Positions 27,442 through 37,622 of a stretch of 64,000 nucleotides of DNA are shown here, in pieces; within the stretch, counting starts at the first letter, position 1, and each line of letters opens with the position of its first letter. This stretch comes from Kroppenstedtia guangzhouensis (GTDB lineage: Bacteria; Bacillota; Bacilli; Thermoactinomycetales; DSM-45169): the NCBI RefSeq assembly GCF_014637345.1, contig NZ_BMEX01000003.1, forward strand, positions 312,001 through 376,000. Reading direction: 5' to 3'. The translations under genes and the position numbers were made by a program. The notes below the pieces were generated by a model. The model had not been told where the DNA came from and made no database searches. It saw nothing but the letters and a program-made list of their open reading frames with translations.

Positions 27442-29764
27442 TGGGATCCCTCACCAATGCCAGTTTCAGCACTTCATCCATATGGCTGACCGGGGTGATC
27501 TTCATATCTTTCCTCACACTCTTTGGAATCTCGTCCAGATCCTTTTCATTCTCTATAGGAATCAGAATCCGGGTCAAGCCCGCCCGATGGGCGGCCAAGG
27601 ATTTCTCTTTCAGCCCCCCGATCGGCAAGACGCGGCCCCGGAGGGTGATCTCTCCAGTCATCCCGACCTCCCGGGATACCGGCACACCTGTCAGCGCGGA
27701 AATCAGTGCTGTGGCCATCGTGATGCCGGCTGAGGGACCGTCTTTGGGGATGGCTCCTTCCGGAATATGAATGTGAATATCATTTTTTTCGTTGAACTCG
27801 GGATCGATTTCCCATTCTTCTGCCCGGGATCGGATATAGCTGAATGCAGCCTGGGCTGATTCCTTCATCACGTCCCCCAGTTTACCGGTTAGGGTCAATT
27901 TTCCTTTGCCAGGGAGAACGGATACTTCGATGGTGAGAGTATCCCCACCGGCGGCAGTCCAAGCCAACCCGGTGGCCGCCCCTGTCTGATCAGTCTCCTC
28001 TGCCTTCCCGTAGCGAAATTTTTCCGGCCCCAGATATTTGGAGAGGCTTTTGGCTGTGATGACCACCCGCTTACGATCGCCGGAAACCAATTGCTTAGCG
28101 CCTTTTCGGGCCAGTTTGCCAAAGATTCGCTCCAGATTCCGGACACCCGCCTCCCGGGTGTAATACCGGATCACATTGCGAATGGCCTCCTTGTGAATCT
28201 GAAAAATTTCTTTGGTCAGGCCATGCTCCTCGATCTGTTTGGGAATCAGGTATTCCTTGGCGATCTGTTCCTTTTCGATCTCGGTATACCCGGAGATGTA
28301 CAGGGTTTCCATCCGATCCAAAAGTGGCTGGGGAATCGTGTGCAATGTATTGGCTGTGGTGATAAACATCACCTTAGACAGGTCGTAGGGCACCTCGATA
28401 TAGTGATCACTGAAGGTTTTGTTCTGTTCCGGATCAAGCACTTCCAACAGAGCGGAAGCAGGATCCCCCCGAAAATCCATCGTCATTTTATCGATCTCAT
28501 CCAGAAGAAAGACCGGGTTGGAAGTTCCCGCGTTTTTAATTCCTTGGATAATTCGCCCGGGCATAGCTCCCACATAAGTGCGGCGATGGCCGCGAATTTC
28601 CGCCTCATCCCTGACTCCGCCCAGAGAGATACGGACAAATTGACGGCCAAGTGCGCGGGCGATGGAGCGACCCAAGGAGGTTTTCCCCACTCCCGGCGGC
28701 CCAACGAGACACAGGATGGGTCCTTTCAGCTGCCGTACCATCTTTTGGACGGCCAGGTACTCCAACACCCGTTCTTTCGCCTTTTCCAAGCCGTAATGAT
28801 CCTCATCCAGAATTCTTTCCGCTTTTTTCAGGTCCAGGTCATCTTCGGTCTCTTTCAACCATGGAAGCTCCAGCAACCATTCCACGTATGTGCGGATCAC
28901 ACCGCCCTCAGCGGAAGAAGTGGGGATTTTCTCCAACCGCTGCAGTTCTTTCTCAATCCTTTCTTTCACTTCCTCTGGCGCTTCCAGTTTGGCCAGCTGT
29001 TCCCGAAGTTCCTCCACTTCCCCGAGACGTCCTTCTTTTTCTCCCAGTTCCCGTTGAATTGCTTTCATCTGCTCACGGAGATAATACTCTTTTTGGGTTT
29101 TCTCCATCTGCTTTTTGACGCGCTGGGAGATTTTTCGTTCCAGCTCCAACACTTCCCGCTCATTGTTCAACATGGAAAGGAGCGTTTCCAGACGTTCCCG
29201 GACCTCCACCGTCTCCAGGATTTTCTGTTTATCCTCCATTTTGAGGGGAAGGTGCGAAGCGACCACATCCGCCAAGCGACCCGGTTCATCGATATCAGAT
29301 ACTGCCGACAAAGTTTCCGGGGACATCTTTTTGGACAGCCGCAAGTACTGTTCAAAATGATCCAAGACCGATCGCATCAAGGCTTCGACATTTATATCAT
29401 GAGCTTCCTCCTGTATGATCTCGCGAACACGTACCTGGTAATGGGGTTCAGTCTTCAAAAACTCCAGAAGCCGGGCCCGGGACAACCCTTCCACCAGGAC
29501 CCGAATCGTCCCGTTGGGCAATTTGAGCATTTGCCGTACCCGGGCAATCGTGCCCATTTTAAAGATATCCTCCGGCGTCGGTTCTTCAAGCTGAACCTCA
29601 TGCTGCGTTGCAAGGAGAATCAGATCATCCTCCACCATTGCCTGCTCCAATGCCTTCACGGATCGTTCGCGACCCACATCCAGGTGCAAAACCATACTGG
29701 GGTAAACCAGCAAACCGCGAAGTGGTAGCAATGGCAGTACGCGCTCCTCCTCTTTTACAGCCAT
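27428..29764 (-). CDS. lon: ATP-dependent protease LonA
   Basis: Soluble AAA+ serine protease degrading misfolded and regulatory proteins. 778 residues: N-terminal substrate domain (about 10-200), a coiled region, AAA+ domain with Walker [11 protein letters not shown] (about 355), Walker [11 protein letters not shown], and a C-terminal protease domain with catalytic Ser in [11 protein letters not shown] and the partner Lys in [14 protein letters not shown]. The ATG has GGAGGTG upstream. lonB precedes it on the same strand. Confidence 0.96.
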   Translation of the reverse strand: MAVKEEERVLPLLPLRGLLVYPSMVLHLDVGRERSVKALEQAMVEDDLILLATQHEVQLEEPTPEDIFKMGTIARVRQMLKLPNGTIRVLVEGLSRARLLEFLKTEPHYQVRVREIIQEEAHDINVEALMRSVLDHFEQYLRLSKKMSPETLSAVSDIDEPGRLADVVASHLPLKMEDKQKILETVEVRERLETLLSMLNNEREVLELERKISQRVKKQMEKTQKEYYLREQMKAIQRELGEKEGRLGEVEELREQLAKLEAPEEVKERIEKELQRLEKIPTSSAEGGVIRTYVEWLLELPWLKETEDDLDLKKAERILDEDHYGLEKAKERVLEYLAVQKMVRQLKGPILCLVGPPGVGKTSLGRSIARALGRQFVRISLGGVRDEAEIRGHRRTYVGAMPGRIIQGIKNAGTSNPVFLLDEIDKMTMDFRGDPASALLEVLDPEQNKTFSDHYIEVPYDLSKVMFITTANTLHTIPQPLLDRMETLYISGYTEIEKEQIAKEYLIPKQIEEHGLTKEIFQIHKEAIRNVIRYYTREAGVRNLERIFGKLARKGAKQLVSGDRKRVVITAKSLSKYLGPEKFRYGKAEETDQTGAATGLAWTAAGGDTLTIEVSVLPGKGKLTLTGKLGDVMKESAQAAFSYIRSRAEEWEIDPEFNEKNDIHIHIPEGAIPKDGPSAGITMATALISALTGVPVSREVGMTGEITLRGRVLPIGGLKEKSLAAHRAGLTRILIPIENEKDLDEIPKSVRKDMKITPVSHMDEVLKLALVRDPNESD

Positions 29765-29870
29765 GAATGCACCTCCGAATGCCGTCTCCGATGTCGTTTT
29801 GTCGAGCTTTGTACGATTTTATCTTATTCATTCTCTTTTGTCCATGACAGCCGGCCGATTGCGGATTTCC

Positions 29871-31550
29871 TCAGGTGATCGGAGAAGGAGTCGCGGTCAA
29901 AACAGATGCGGATACTGCCCCCTGTTGTTCCTCACCCGCTTGCATGGGCAGGGCTTGCAACACTTCGTCAATTCCTCTGACCGGGATCACCTGAATCCCA
30001 TCCATTCCGGAAAACATCGCCTGCATATTTTCCTCGGGGATCAACACCCGGTTGGCTCCCGCTTGCTTGGCCGCCTCCACTTTGGCCACAATCCCGCCAA
30101 CAGGTTTCACTCTCCCATGAATACTCAATTCGCCGGTCATCGCCAAGCGATTGTCCACCCGAATTCCCTTGATCGCGGAATATATGGCGGATGCCATCGC
30201 AATTCCCGCCGATGGTCCATCCAATGGGACCCCGCCCGGAAAATTGAGATGCAAATGGTATGCATAAGGATCGATATCAGTTCGGCCCAAAACGGTCAGC
30301 ACATTGTCCACCGAGCTGCGAGCCATACTTTTTCTGCGAAGAGTGCGTTGCCGTCCTCCCAATTCCTCTTCGTCCACCAGCCCGCTGATCTGAATGGAAC
30401 CTCTTTGTCCCGGTCCTGCCGGGACTGCAGTCACTTCGATCTCCAGCAGAATTCCCATGTTGGGCCCATGGATGGCGAGTCCGTTCACCAGTCCCGGTTG
30501 TGCTTTTTCCGGCACTTTTTTATCCGGCCGCGGAGTTAATTGACTACTGTGAACCACCCACTCCACATCGGAAGCTTTTATCTCTTTTTCACCTTCAGTC
30601 AATGCCAACCCGGCAGCGGTCTGCACCATGTTGACCGCTTCCCTGCCGTTGGTGGCATATTTCTTGATCACTTCCACCGCGGCGGGTTCATGATCAAATC
30701 CGATCCGCTCCATCGCCTGATGTGCGACGCGGCCAATCTCTTCCGCCAGAAGCGGCCGGAAAAAGATCTCCACACAGCGGGAACGAATCGCCGGCGGAAT
30801 CTCATCGGGAGTACGGGTGGTCGCCCCCACCAAGCGAAAATCAGCGGGAAGACCATTTTGAAAAATATCATGGATATGGCTCGGGGTGTTTACATCTTCT
30901 GAACTGTAATATGCACTTTCAAAAAACACCTTTCGGTCTTCCAAAACCTTCAGGAGTTTATTCATTTGAATCGGATGAAGTTCTCCAATCTCATCGATGA
31001 ACAGTACCCCCCCGTGCGCCTTGGAAACCGCTCCCGGTTTGGGTTGAGGGATTCCGGCCATGCCCATGGCACCGGCTCCTTGATAGATGGGATCATGTAC
31101 TGATCCGATCAGGGGATCGGCGATCCCTCTTTCATCAAAGCGGGCGGTAGTGGCATCGATTTCCACAAACTTTGAAGTGGAGTTGAAGGGAGACTGTGGA
31201 TTTTTTTTGGCTTCTTCCAGTACCACCCGGGCTGCGGCTGTCTTTCCGACACCTGGAGGTCCATAGATCAGTATATGTTGTGGGTTGGGCCCACAGAGAG
31301 CCGCTTTCAGCGCTTTGAGTCCCTCTTTTTGACCCACGATCTCATCAAAGGATGAAGGCCTGGTTTTTTCCGACAGAGGTTCAGTCAAGGAAACGCTGCG
31401 CATCTTCCGCAATTTGTCCATCTCTTTCCGGGATTCCCGATCCACCGCGGAGCGGCTGGATTGCTGATTCCGAAGCAAATTCCAGAAATACAGACCGATC
31501 ACGATCGAAAAGAAGACCTGCAACATCATAATCAAGATTGTCCAGTTCAA
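29871..31550 (-). CDS. lonB: Forespore Lon-type protease LonB
   Basis: 559 residues. It has an N-terminal membrane helix (about 4-26), then AAA+ with Walker [15 protein letters not shown] and Walker B GVLFIDEIGEL, and a protease domain with catalytic Ser in LDGPSAGIAMASAI and Lys in VAKVEAAKQAG. It lacks the long LonA N-terminal domain, as expected for LonB. In B. subtilis lonB is expressed in the forespore under sigma-F. The C-terminal tail is short and Ala/Ser/Thr-rich. Confidence 0.93.
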   Translation of the reverse strand: MNWTILIMMLQVFFSIVIGLYFWNLLRNQQSSRSAVDRESRKEMDKLRKMRSVSLTEPLSEKTRPSSFDEIVGQKEGLKALKAALCGPNPQHILIYGPPGVGKTAAARVVLEEAKKNPQSPFNSTSKFVEIDATTARFDERGIADPLIGSVHDPIYQGAGAMGMAGIPQPKPGAVSKAHGGVLFIDEIGELHPIQMNKLLKVLEDRKVFFESAYYSSEDVNTPSHIHDIFQNGLPADFRLVGATTRTPDEIPPAIRSRCVEIFFRPLLAEEIGRVAHQAMERIGFDHEPAAVEVIKKYATNGREAVNMVQTAAGLALTEGEKEIKASDVEWVVHSSQLTPRPDKKVPEKAQPGLVNGLAIHGPNMGILLEIEVTAVPAGPGQRGSIQISGLVDEEELGGRQRTLRRKSMARSSVDNVLTVLGRTDIDPYAYHLHLNFPGGVPLDGPSAGIAMASAIYSAIKGIRVDNRLAMTGELSIHGRVKPVGGIVAKVEAAKQAGANRVLIPEENMQAMFSGMDGIQVIPVRGIDEVLQALPMQAGEEQQGAVSASVLTATPSPIT

Positions 31551-31645
31551 TTCCCTTTCCTCCCCGTCTTCAGGTCACACAAAAGTCCATACCCCTTTTA
31601 TCTGGGTGTTAGTATGACCGTCGGTCCCGTGGGATAATCAGGGTC

Positions 31646-31681
31646 AAAAAAACGCCGTTTCCCGGAATTAGGGCCACGGCG
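31646..31681 (-). terminator. Terminator after the racemase-like gene
   Basis: CGCCGT/ACGGCG stem enclosing a second GG..CC pairing, followed by seven T on the minus strand, about 16 bp past the stop at 31698. Confidence 0.8.
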
Positions 31682-31697
31682 ACAGGGCTGCGCGTTG

Positions 31698-32876
31698 TTA
31701 AAGCGCTAGATGAACAGGGTTGCCTTTTTCTTCATTTTCCTCAGCATTCATTCTTTCTTCCACTTCCCCGGTATCCACCCGTCGGTCAAAATAGGCGGTT
31801 GTCATACGCAATTGGACCGGAAGCTCTTCCCCCACCTCGGGAAGGGAGGAACCGGCCGGAAAGAAAAGAACACTCGTCTGCATATGAGGCGGTTCCGCAA
31901 ACCACAGCCGCTTTCCACGATAAGTAAAGGGGCTCAAGTGGAAGTTGAACAGACCCATCAGCCAAAAGGCCGTTAACTTTAACCGGTCCTTCCATCCTCG
32001 GGAAGTGACGGGGGCTTCCAATCCCACTCCATTCGCCGTACCTCCGGCCAGATACACCAGATGCCCGTTTCGGCGGGCACGCTGTTGTTTGTAGCCAAAC
32101 CGCTCCCCCCTGCGAATGGATTGTACATCCAACACCGTGCTCTTGGTTGTTATAAAGGATTTATCGGCGAGCCAGAGGTCGGTGCCAAGTCGCATCGCAA
32201 ATCCGACCTCCGGCCATTGCTCCACCAACCTGCGATACTGCTCCGAAGACAGGTGACTGACATAAATCCGTTCTAGAGGAAGACCCACCTGTTTCATTGT
32301 TTCCAACCAATCGCCAATACATTTCTCTTTTTCCTGGAAAGTCATTCTTTCCTTGGGAAAATGAATGGAGAGACCTTTGATTTCAATTTTGACCCGATCC
32401 GTCTCTGCCGTCCGGATCCATTCGGGTAGCAGGCCTGCATCTTCCAGTGAAAAGCCGTATCGTTTCATAGGAGACTGACATTTGATCAAGAGATTCAGTC
32501 GAAAAGGCTCCTCCGCCCCTCTTCCTCCACTTGGCAGCAATCCGTCGATGGCAGTGACGAGAAATTGCAATTGATCCCGGCTACCCACGGTATAAACACG
32601 TCCCGACACCAAATCGACTTCCATCAGTTCCGACATGACAGGAGTCAGTACGATCATCTGATCGAAGCGATGGGACACCTCCAACTGTCGCGCTTCTTCC
32701 ACTGTTCCCACGGCGATCTCCCGCTTGCCGGACTTCTGTGCGGCATCAGCCAAAACTTCATTGCCAAAACCGTATCCGTTCCCTTTGATCACCGGAACAC
32801 AGCCGGGATACAGCTCCTCCATCTCTTCCATGTGCCGAAACCAATCCCGTCGGTTCAGGTACAGGGTGAGACTCAT
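31698..32876 (-). CDS. Alanine-racemase-like PLP protein paired with FemX
   Basis: 392 residues of the fold-type III PLP family. The N-terminal lysine motif is VIKGNGYGFGN with K31 as the expected PLP lysine, and RLGTDLWLADK matches the phosphate/arginine region. Where alanine racemases carry a GYxDG tyrosine block as second catalytic base, this protein has YLAGGTANGVGLE, with no tyrosine at that step. ATG 32876 has GAGGTGG upstream and lies 15 bp past the femX stop, so the two are cotranscribed. It might be an epimerase of altered chemistry or a partner of FemX rather than a standard alanine racemase. Confidence 0.75.
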   Translation of the reverse strand: MSLTLYLNRRDWFRHMEEMEELYPGCVPVIKGNGYGFGNEVLADAAQKSGKREIAVGTVEEARQLEVSHRFDQMIVLTPVMSELMEVDLVSGRVYTVGSRDQLQFLVTAIDGLLPSGGRGAEEPFRLNLLIKCQSPMKRYGFSLEDAGLLPEWIRTAETDRVKIEIKGLSIHFPKERMTFQEKEKCIGDWLETMKQVGLPLERIYVSHLSSEQYRRLVEQWPEVGFAMRLGTDLWLADKSFITTKSTVLDVQSIRRGERFGYKQQRARRNGHLVYLAGGTANGVGLEAPVTSRGWKDRLKLTAFWLMGLFNFHLSPFTYRGKRLWFAEPPHMQTSVLFFPAGSSLPEVGEELPVQLRMTTAYFDRRVDTGEVEERMNAEENEEKGNPVHLAL

Positions 32877-32891
32877 TGTCAACCACCTCTG

Positions 32892-34016
32892 TCATCGCTT
32901 CTTCATATACATGTCAAAAGCCCAATGGAGAAGAGGTTGTAAGGGATAATCCCATTCTCCGATCAATTCACAGGCTTCCCCGCCAAAGCCCAACTTAAAG
33001 CGGAGCAGACCATACAAGGGTTCCGATTCATCCAGGGCATCACTGATCCCCCGAAAGTCATAAGTATGGGCTCCTATTTCATGGGCATCCTGAATCATTC
33101 GCCACTGAATTGCATGGTTGGGCATCTTCTCCCGCATCTCATTACCACTGGCTCCGTAGAGATACCATGTATGACCGTTGGAATGGATGGCAAGGGTCGA
33201 GGCCAGCAGTTCACCCTCATACTTTGCTAAATAGAGCCGGATCCGATTCGGATCCTCTCTTTTCAGCGCCTTGTACATCGTCTCAAAATAAGAATAGCTT
33301 CGAACGGCAAACTTGTCCCGCTCTGCCGTCACTTTCAGAAGATCATAAAACTCGGGCAACTCTTCCAGTCCGCCTTCGGTCACTTCCACACCCTGTTTTT
33401 CCGATTTTCGCACGTTGCGACGCCAATTCGTATGGAAACCGGAAAAAATCTCATCCAAGGTTCGTCCCTTTAAAGGGAGGCGGAACACATATTGGGGCTG
33501 AATCGCTGAAAAACCGCCTTCTCCCTCTTTTTTCTTCCAGCCCATCGCCGCCAATTCCTGCTGAACATATTCAGCGCGGGCATCCACTTCATCCGGCCCC
33601 AGATCACGAAAGGTTTTCCCCTTGAGTCCGTGCTTCCTCACCTCTTTGAGATAACTCTTAATCGTGGGGGTCTTCCATTTGGCCCGCACGACCGGGGGCT
33701 CCATTTTGATACTGAACACATTTCGCCGACGGAGAAATTCAAACAAGGGAGCGAACCATTCGCCGATGTTTTTTGACTCCCAGTCAATCACCGGACCCCG
33801 GGGGATATAAGCCAGATACTTATTCATACCGGGGAGTTTGCGGTACAAAACCAAAGCACAACCCGCCATTTGCCCCTCTGTGTCAAACCAGCCCAGGAGA
33901 TCGTTTTTCCATTCTGTCTTCACTTCCGCCCAGGAAGGGTACTGCATGAAGTTTCCCAAAGGTTGTTTTTCAATGAAGGACAAATAGTCTTCCCGTGAAA
34001 CCACTTCCACTTGCAT
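32892..34016 (-). CDS. FemABX-family aminoacyltransferase
   Basis: 374 residues with two GNAT-like halves, the family that transfers amino acids from aminoacyl-tRNA to the peptide stem of lipid II or related acceptors, at the inner face of the membrane. Clear features are AYIPRGPVIDWESKN, FHTNWRRNVRKSEKQGVEV, the LYGASGNEMREKMPNHAIQW motif and the YDFRGISD block. The usual coiled coil between the halves is short, as in FemX proteins with tRNA-binding through other contacts. ATG 34016 has only a weak ribosome site. Its pairing with a racemase-like gene recalls FemX loci of some actinobacteria. Confidence 0.85.
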   Translation of the reverse strand: MQVEVVSREDYLSFIEKQPLGNFMQYPSWAEVKTEWKNDLLGWFDTEGQMAGCALVLYRKLPGMNKYLAYIPRGPVIDWESKNIGEWFAPLFEFLRRRNVFSIKMEPPVVRAKWKTPTIKSYLKEVRKHGLKGKTFRDLGPDEVDARAEYVQQELAAMGWKKKEGEGGFSAIQPQYVFRLPLKGRTLDEIFSGFHTNWRRNVRKSEKQGVEVTEGGLEELPEFYDLLKVTAERDKFAVRSYSYFETMYKALKREDPNRIRLYLAKYEGELLASTLAIHSNGHTWYLYGASGNEMREKMPNHAIQWRMIQDAHEIGAHTYDFRGISDALDESEPLYGLLRFKLGFGGEACELIGEWDYPLQPLLHWAFDMYMKKR

Positions 34017-34130
34017 GCAACCACAACTCCACTTCTGATGATTTCCAATTGAATTATATAATAATAAACTGCCAACAGTATTCTATCACAAATACTTCGG
34101 AGAATCCCCCTTTTCTTCAACAGCAAAAGA

Positions 34131-34158
34131 GAAACGCACCCGATTTCGAGTGCGTTTC
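34131..34158 (-). terminator. Rho-independent terminator after clpX
   Basis: 9-bp perfect stem GAAACGCAC/GTGCGTTTC with a ten-base loop, followed by TCTTTTG on the minus strand; it lies seven bp past the clpX stop. Confidence 0.8.
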
Positions 34159-34164
34159 ATTCCC

Positions 34165-35427
34165 TCAAGCGCTCTCTTCCTTTTTGTTGACTGAGCGCCC
34201 TTTTCTGCTGGTGAGACGGGGGGCCACCTTGTTTCGAACGGTGGCTTCCGTCACCACACATTCAGACACATCGTCGCGGGACGGAAGATCAAACATGACA
34301 TCCAACATGATGGATTCAATGATCGCGCGCAATCCCCGGGCACCGGTGTTGCGCCGGATCGCCTCATCCGCAATCGCCTTCAACGCGTCTTCTTCAAAGG
34401 TGAGTTTGACATTATCCATTTCCAACAGCTTCTGATATTGTTTGACGAGCGCATTTTTCGGCTCGGTGAGGATCCGAACCAGAGCGTCCTGGTCCAGGGG
34501 TTCCAGGGTGGAGATGACCGGCAGACGGCCGACGAACTCCGGAATCAAGCCGAAACGGAGCAGATCTTCCGGCAAGACCATTTTCAGATATTCACCCGGT
34601 TTCAGATCCTCCGTGTTGCTGTCCGCACCGAAACCGATCACTTTTTTACCGATCCTTCGTTTGATGATGGGCTCCAAGCCGTCAAATGCACCGCCACAGA
34701 CGAACAGGATGTTGCCGGTGTCGATCTGAATGAACTCCTGATGGGGATGTTTGCGTCCCCCCTGTGGGGGAACACTGGCTACGGTTCCCTCCAGGATTTT
34801 CAGGAGTGCTTGTTGAACCCCTTCTCCGGAAACATCCCGGGTGATGGATGGGTTCTCAGACTTACGAGCTACCTTGTCAATCTCGTCGATATAGATAATC
34901 CCACGTTCTGCCTTTTCCACATCGTAATCCGCAGCCTGGATCAGTTTGAGAAGAATATTTTCAACGTCTTCCCCCACATACCCGGCTTCAGTCAAAGAGG
35001 TAGCATCGGCGATCGCGAAGGGAACATTCAGGATCTTGGCCATGGTTTGGGCTAACAGCGTTTTCCCGCTCCCCGTCGGACCGATCATAATGATGTTGCT
35101 TTTCTGAAGCTCCACATCATCAGACTTGTGGGAGCTGTTAATCCGCTTATAGTGGTTATAGACGGCCACTGAGAGCGATTTCTTGGCTTGCTCCTGTCCG
35201 ATGACATACTCATCCAGGATGGCGTTGATCTCCTGGGGTTTCGGCAGGTTCTCCAAATCAAGCTCTTCTTCGCCGCCCAATTCCTCTTCCACAATTTCGT
35301 TGCAAAGCTCAATACACTCATCACAGATGTAAACACCGGGACCGGCCACCAGTTTCCGGACCTGATCCTGTGATTTACCGCAGAAGGAACACTTCAGTTG
35401 CCCTTTCTCTTCATTGAATTTAAACAA
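34165..35427 (-). CDS. clpX: ClpX, ATP-dependent unfoldase of the ClpXP protease
   Basis: 420 residues from TTG 35427 ([11 protein letters not shown], the same start as B. subtilis ClpX), eight bases after AGAGGGG; the longer start at 35445 is rejected. The N-terminal zinc domain has CSFCGK and CDECIELC (four Cys). AAA+ motifs: Walker [12 protein letters not shown] (about 118), Walker [10 protein letters not shown], and the [10 protein letters not shown] segment after the IGF loop that docks ClpP. It follows clpP by 24 bp. Confidence 0.97.
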   Translation of the reverse strand: MFKFNEEKGQLKCSFCGKSQDQVRKLVAGPGVYICDECIELCNEIVEEELGGEEELDLENLPKPQEINAILDEYVIGQEQAKKSLSVAVYNHYKRINSSHKSDDVELQKSNIIMIGPTGSGKTLLAQTMAKILNVPFAIADATSLTEAGYVGEDVENILLKLIQAADYDVEKAERGIIYIDEIDKVARKSENPSITRDVSGEGVQQALLKILEGTVASVPPQGGRKHPHQEFIQIDTGNILFVCGGAFDGLEPIIKRRIGKKVIGFGADSNTEDLKPGEYLKMVLPEDLLRFGLIPEFVGRLPVISTLEPLDQDALVRILTEPKNALVKQYQKLLEMDNVKLTFEEDALKAIADEAIRRNTGARGLRAIIESIMLDVMFDLPSRDDVSECVVTEATVRNKVAPRLTSRKGRSVNKKEESA

Positions 35428-35451
35428 CCGTATCACCCCTCTCAAAGTCTG

Positions 35452-36033
35452 TCAGCGGGTGATCATCACCTGATCCACCAACCCGTATTCCATGGCTTCC
35501 TGAGCATTCATAAAGAAGTCGCGGTCAGAATCCCGTTCAATTTTTGAAAGGGGTTGACCCGTCCGCCCGGCCAAAATTTCATAAATCCGCTTCCTGGTTT
35601 TAAGAATCCAGTCGGCGTGGATTTTAATATCGGCGGCCTGACCGCGCACTCCCCCGAGTGGCTGATGGATCATCACCTCACTGTTCGGCAGAGCATATCG
35701 TTTCCCTTTGGTTCCGGCCGCCAGCAGGAATGCCCCCATACTCGCAGCCATCCCCACACAGATGGTGGAAACATCAGGTTTTATGTACTGCATGGTGTCA
35801 TAAATCGCCATTCCCGCCGTAATCGATCCTCCTGGGGAATTTATGTACAAAGAAATCTCCTTGTCCGGATCATCCGCCGCCAAAAACAACAGCTGGGCAA
35901 TGACCGTGTTGGAAACCGAATCGTCAATCGGACTCCCGACAAAGATGATGCGGTCTTTCAACAGACGGGAATACAAATCGTACGCCCGTTCCCCTCGATT
36001 GGTTCGCTCCACAACCATGGGGATCAAGTTCAC
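35452..36033 (-). CDS. clpP: ClpP protease subunit
   Basis: 193-residue serine protease of the ClpXP/ClpCP complex. Catalytic Ser lies in [12 protein letters not shown], His in [10 protein letters not shown], Asp in the DRDFFMN area. GTG 36033 has GGGAGG a few bases upstream. The tig-clpP-clpX arrangement differs from B. subtilis, where clpP is unlinked. No CtsR heptad repeats (GGTCAAA) are visible upstream. Confidence 0.97.
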   Translation of the reverse strand: MNLIPMVVERTNRGERAYDLYSRLLKDRIIFVGSPIDDSVSNTVIAQLLFLAADDPDKEISLYINSPGGSITAGMAIYDTMQYIKPDVSTICVGMAASMGAFLLAAGTKGKRYALPNSEVMIHQPLGGVRGQAADIKIHADWILKTRKRIYEILAGRTGQPLSKIERDSDRDFFMNAQEAMEYGLVDQVMITR

Positions 36034-36063
36034 GGTTTCTTCCTCCCTTCAAAGCATATGTTT

Positions 36064-36092
36064 AAAAACAAGGCACGCGTCTTGACGTGCCT
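36064..36092 (-). terminator. Terminator after tig
   Basis: AGGCACG/CGTGCCT stem with an eight-base loop and a TTGTTTTT tail on the minus strand, between tig and clpP. It may partially separate tig from clpPX. Confidence 0.75.
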
Positions 36093-36114
36093 CGTTTTTT
36101 CCGTCCTATTCTCA

Positions 36115-37407
36115 TTATGCCGCATTTTTACTGTTGGATACAAGTAGGTCAATCGTTTTTCGGATCTTCACTTCATTCCGGATCTGATCGAAGCCGCCTT
36201 GAGCTTCAAGGAGTTTGCGGATTTCTTCGATGTCGCGACCCATCTGTTCTGCCAGTTTTTTCACTTCCGCTTCTGTCTCTTCATCGCTCACTTCCACATT
36301 TTCCTGAGCAGCGATGGCTTCCAATACCAGGTTGGCCCGCACTTTCTTCTCGGCATCCTCTTTAAACTGTTCACGGATCTCCGACTTTTCCTGTCCGGTA
36401 AATTGGGCATACTGATCCAGATTGACCCCTTGCATCTGGAGCTGCTGTTCAAAATGTTGCAGCATATGATCGATCTCATGCTCCACCATGACATCCGGTA
36501 GATCAATCTCCGCCTGTTCGGAGGCTTTTTCAACCAATGAATTTCGCTTGTAATTTTCTTCTTCCTTGGCCTTCTGTTCTTTCAATTTATTCTCAATATC
36601 TTTCTTCAATTCATCCAGGGTGTCCAACTCGCTGACATCCTGAGCAAATTCATCGTCCAATTCCGGCAGCTCCAGCCGTTTGATCTCATGAAGCTTCACC
36701 CGAAAGACCGCTTCTTTGCCTGCCAGTTCTTCAGCATGGTAGTCCTCGGGGAAGGTCACCTTCACTTCCTTCTCTCCCCCGGGTTTCAATCCGATCAATT
36801 GCTCTTCAAAACCAGGAATGAACTGACCGGAGCCCACTTCCAACGTATATCCTTCCGCCTTACCGCCTTCGAAGGCTTCCCCGTCTACAAATCCTTCAAA
36901 ATCGAGGATGACCCGGTCCTTTTCTTCCACTGTTCCCTCTTCCACAGGTTTCAATTGTCCTTGGCGCTCCTGCATTCGCTTCAGCTCGGCTTCCACATCA
37001 TCCGCAGTGACGGAGAAGTCTTTTTCCGGAACCTCCAAACCTTTGTAATCGCCCAGTTTCACTTCCGGCTTGACCGTAACCGTCGCTTTAAAAACAAAGG
37101 GTTTTCCCTTTTCCAGCTGTTCGATGTCAATCTCCGGTTGATCCACCGGTTTGATCCCGGTCTCTTCCACCCCGGCCTGGTACGCTTCCGGTACGAGGAT
37201 CTCCACCGCATCCTGATACAGTGCTTCCACACCGAAACGCTTTTCAAAGATGGGGCGCGGAACCTTTCCTTTGCGGAATCCGGGGATGTTCACGTTTTTT
37301 ACCACTTTTTTAAATGCTTTGTTCAACGCTTCGCCCAACTTCTGTTCGTCAACTTCAACAGTGAGTACGCCGCGGTTCTTTTCATTCTTTTCCCAGCTTG
37401 CCTTCAT
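36115..37407 (-). CDS. tig: Trigger factor (ribosome-associated peptidyl-prolyl isomerase chaperone)
   Basis: 430 residues from ATG 37407 with AGGAGGG upstream; the extension to 37452 lacks homology. N-terminal ribosome-docking motif [11 protein letters not shown] (about 36-46) is present, followed by the FKBP-type PPIase domain (about 150-245) and the long helical C-terminal chaperone domain rich in Lys/Glu. It is expressed from a strong promoter 93 bp upstream and faces the clpPX genes, as in many Bacillota. Confidence 0.96.
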   Translation of the reverse strand: MKASWEKNEKNRGVLTVEVDEQKLGEALNKAFKKVVKNVNIPGFRKGKVPRPIFEKRFGVEALYQDAVEILVPEAYQAGVEETGIKPVDQPEIDIEQLEKGKPFVFKATVTVKPEVKLGDYKGLEVPEKDFSVTADDVEAELKRMQERQGQLKPVEEGTVEEKDRVILDFEGFVDGEAFEGGKAEGYTLEVGSGQFIPGFEEQLIGLKPGGEKEVKVTFPEDYHAEELAGKEAVFRVKLHEIKRLELPELDDEFAQDVSELDTLDELKKDIENKLKEQKAKEEENYKRNSLVEKASEQAEIDLPDVMVEHEIDHMLQHFEQQLQMQGVNLDQYAQFTGQEKSEIREQFKEDAEKKVRANLVLEAIAAQENVEVSDEETEAEVKKLAEQMGRDIEEIRKLLEAQGGFDQIRNEVKIRKTIDLLVSNSKNAA

Positions 37408-37499
37408 CTGTGTTTCCCTCCTGACGAACTCTATTGCCAACCATACGGGCACGAAAAAGATAATACCCGCAAGGATCCCATTTATTAAGCAACTGCTTC

Positions 37500-37527
37500 A
37501 TTATACCATATGCGGGTTCTGTTGCAA
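37500..37527 (-). promoter_or_regulatory. sigma-A promoter of tig
   Basis: TTGCAA (37522-37527) and an extended -10 TGG-TATAAT (TATAAT at 37500-37505) with a 16-bp spacer on the minus strand. Confidence 0.75.
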
Positions 37528-37552
37528 GAGAGACCCACCACCCGGCAATCAA

Positions 37553-37575
37553 AACAAAAACCCCGGGTAGGGGCC
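37553..37575 (-). terminator. Terminator after tRNA-Arg
   Basis: CCCC-TACCC-GGGG hairpin followed by TTTTTGTTTT on the minus strand, about 48 bp past the tRNA 3' end. Confidence 0.65.
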
Positions 37576-37622
37576 TCTTTTTTGACAAAAGTTGTAACTC
37601 CTTCCGATCCACCAAGGGATAT

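Noticed and set aside
28091-29728. 545-codon plus-strand frame opposite lonA
   Set aside because: Antisense shadow of lonA; composition is that of reverse-complemented lon codons.
27428-31550. lonA and lonB as a recent tandem duplication
   Set aside because: They differ in architecture (LonA N-domain against a membrane helix) and are the standard Bacillus pair.
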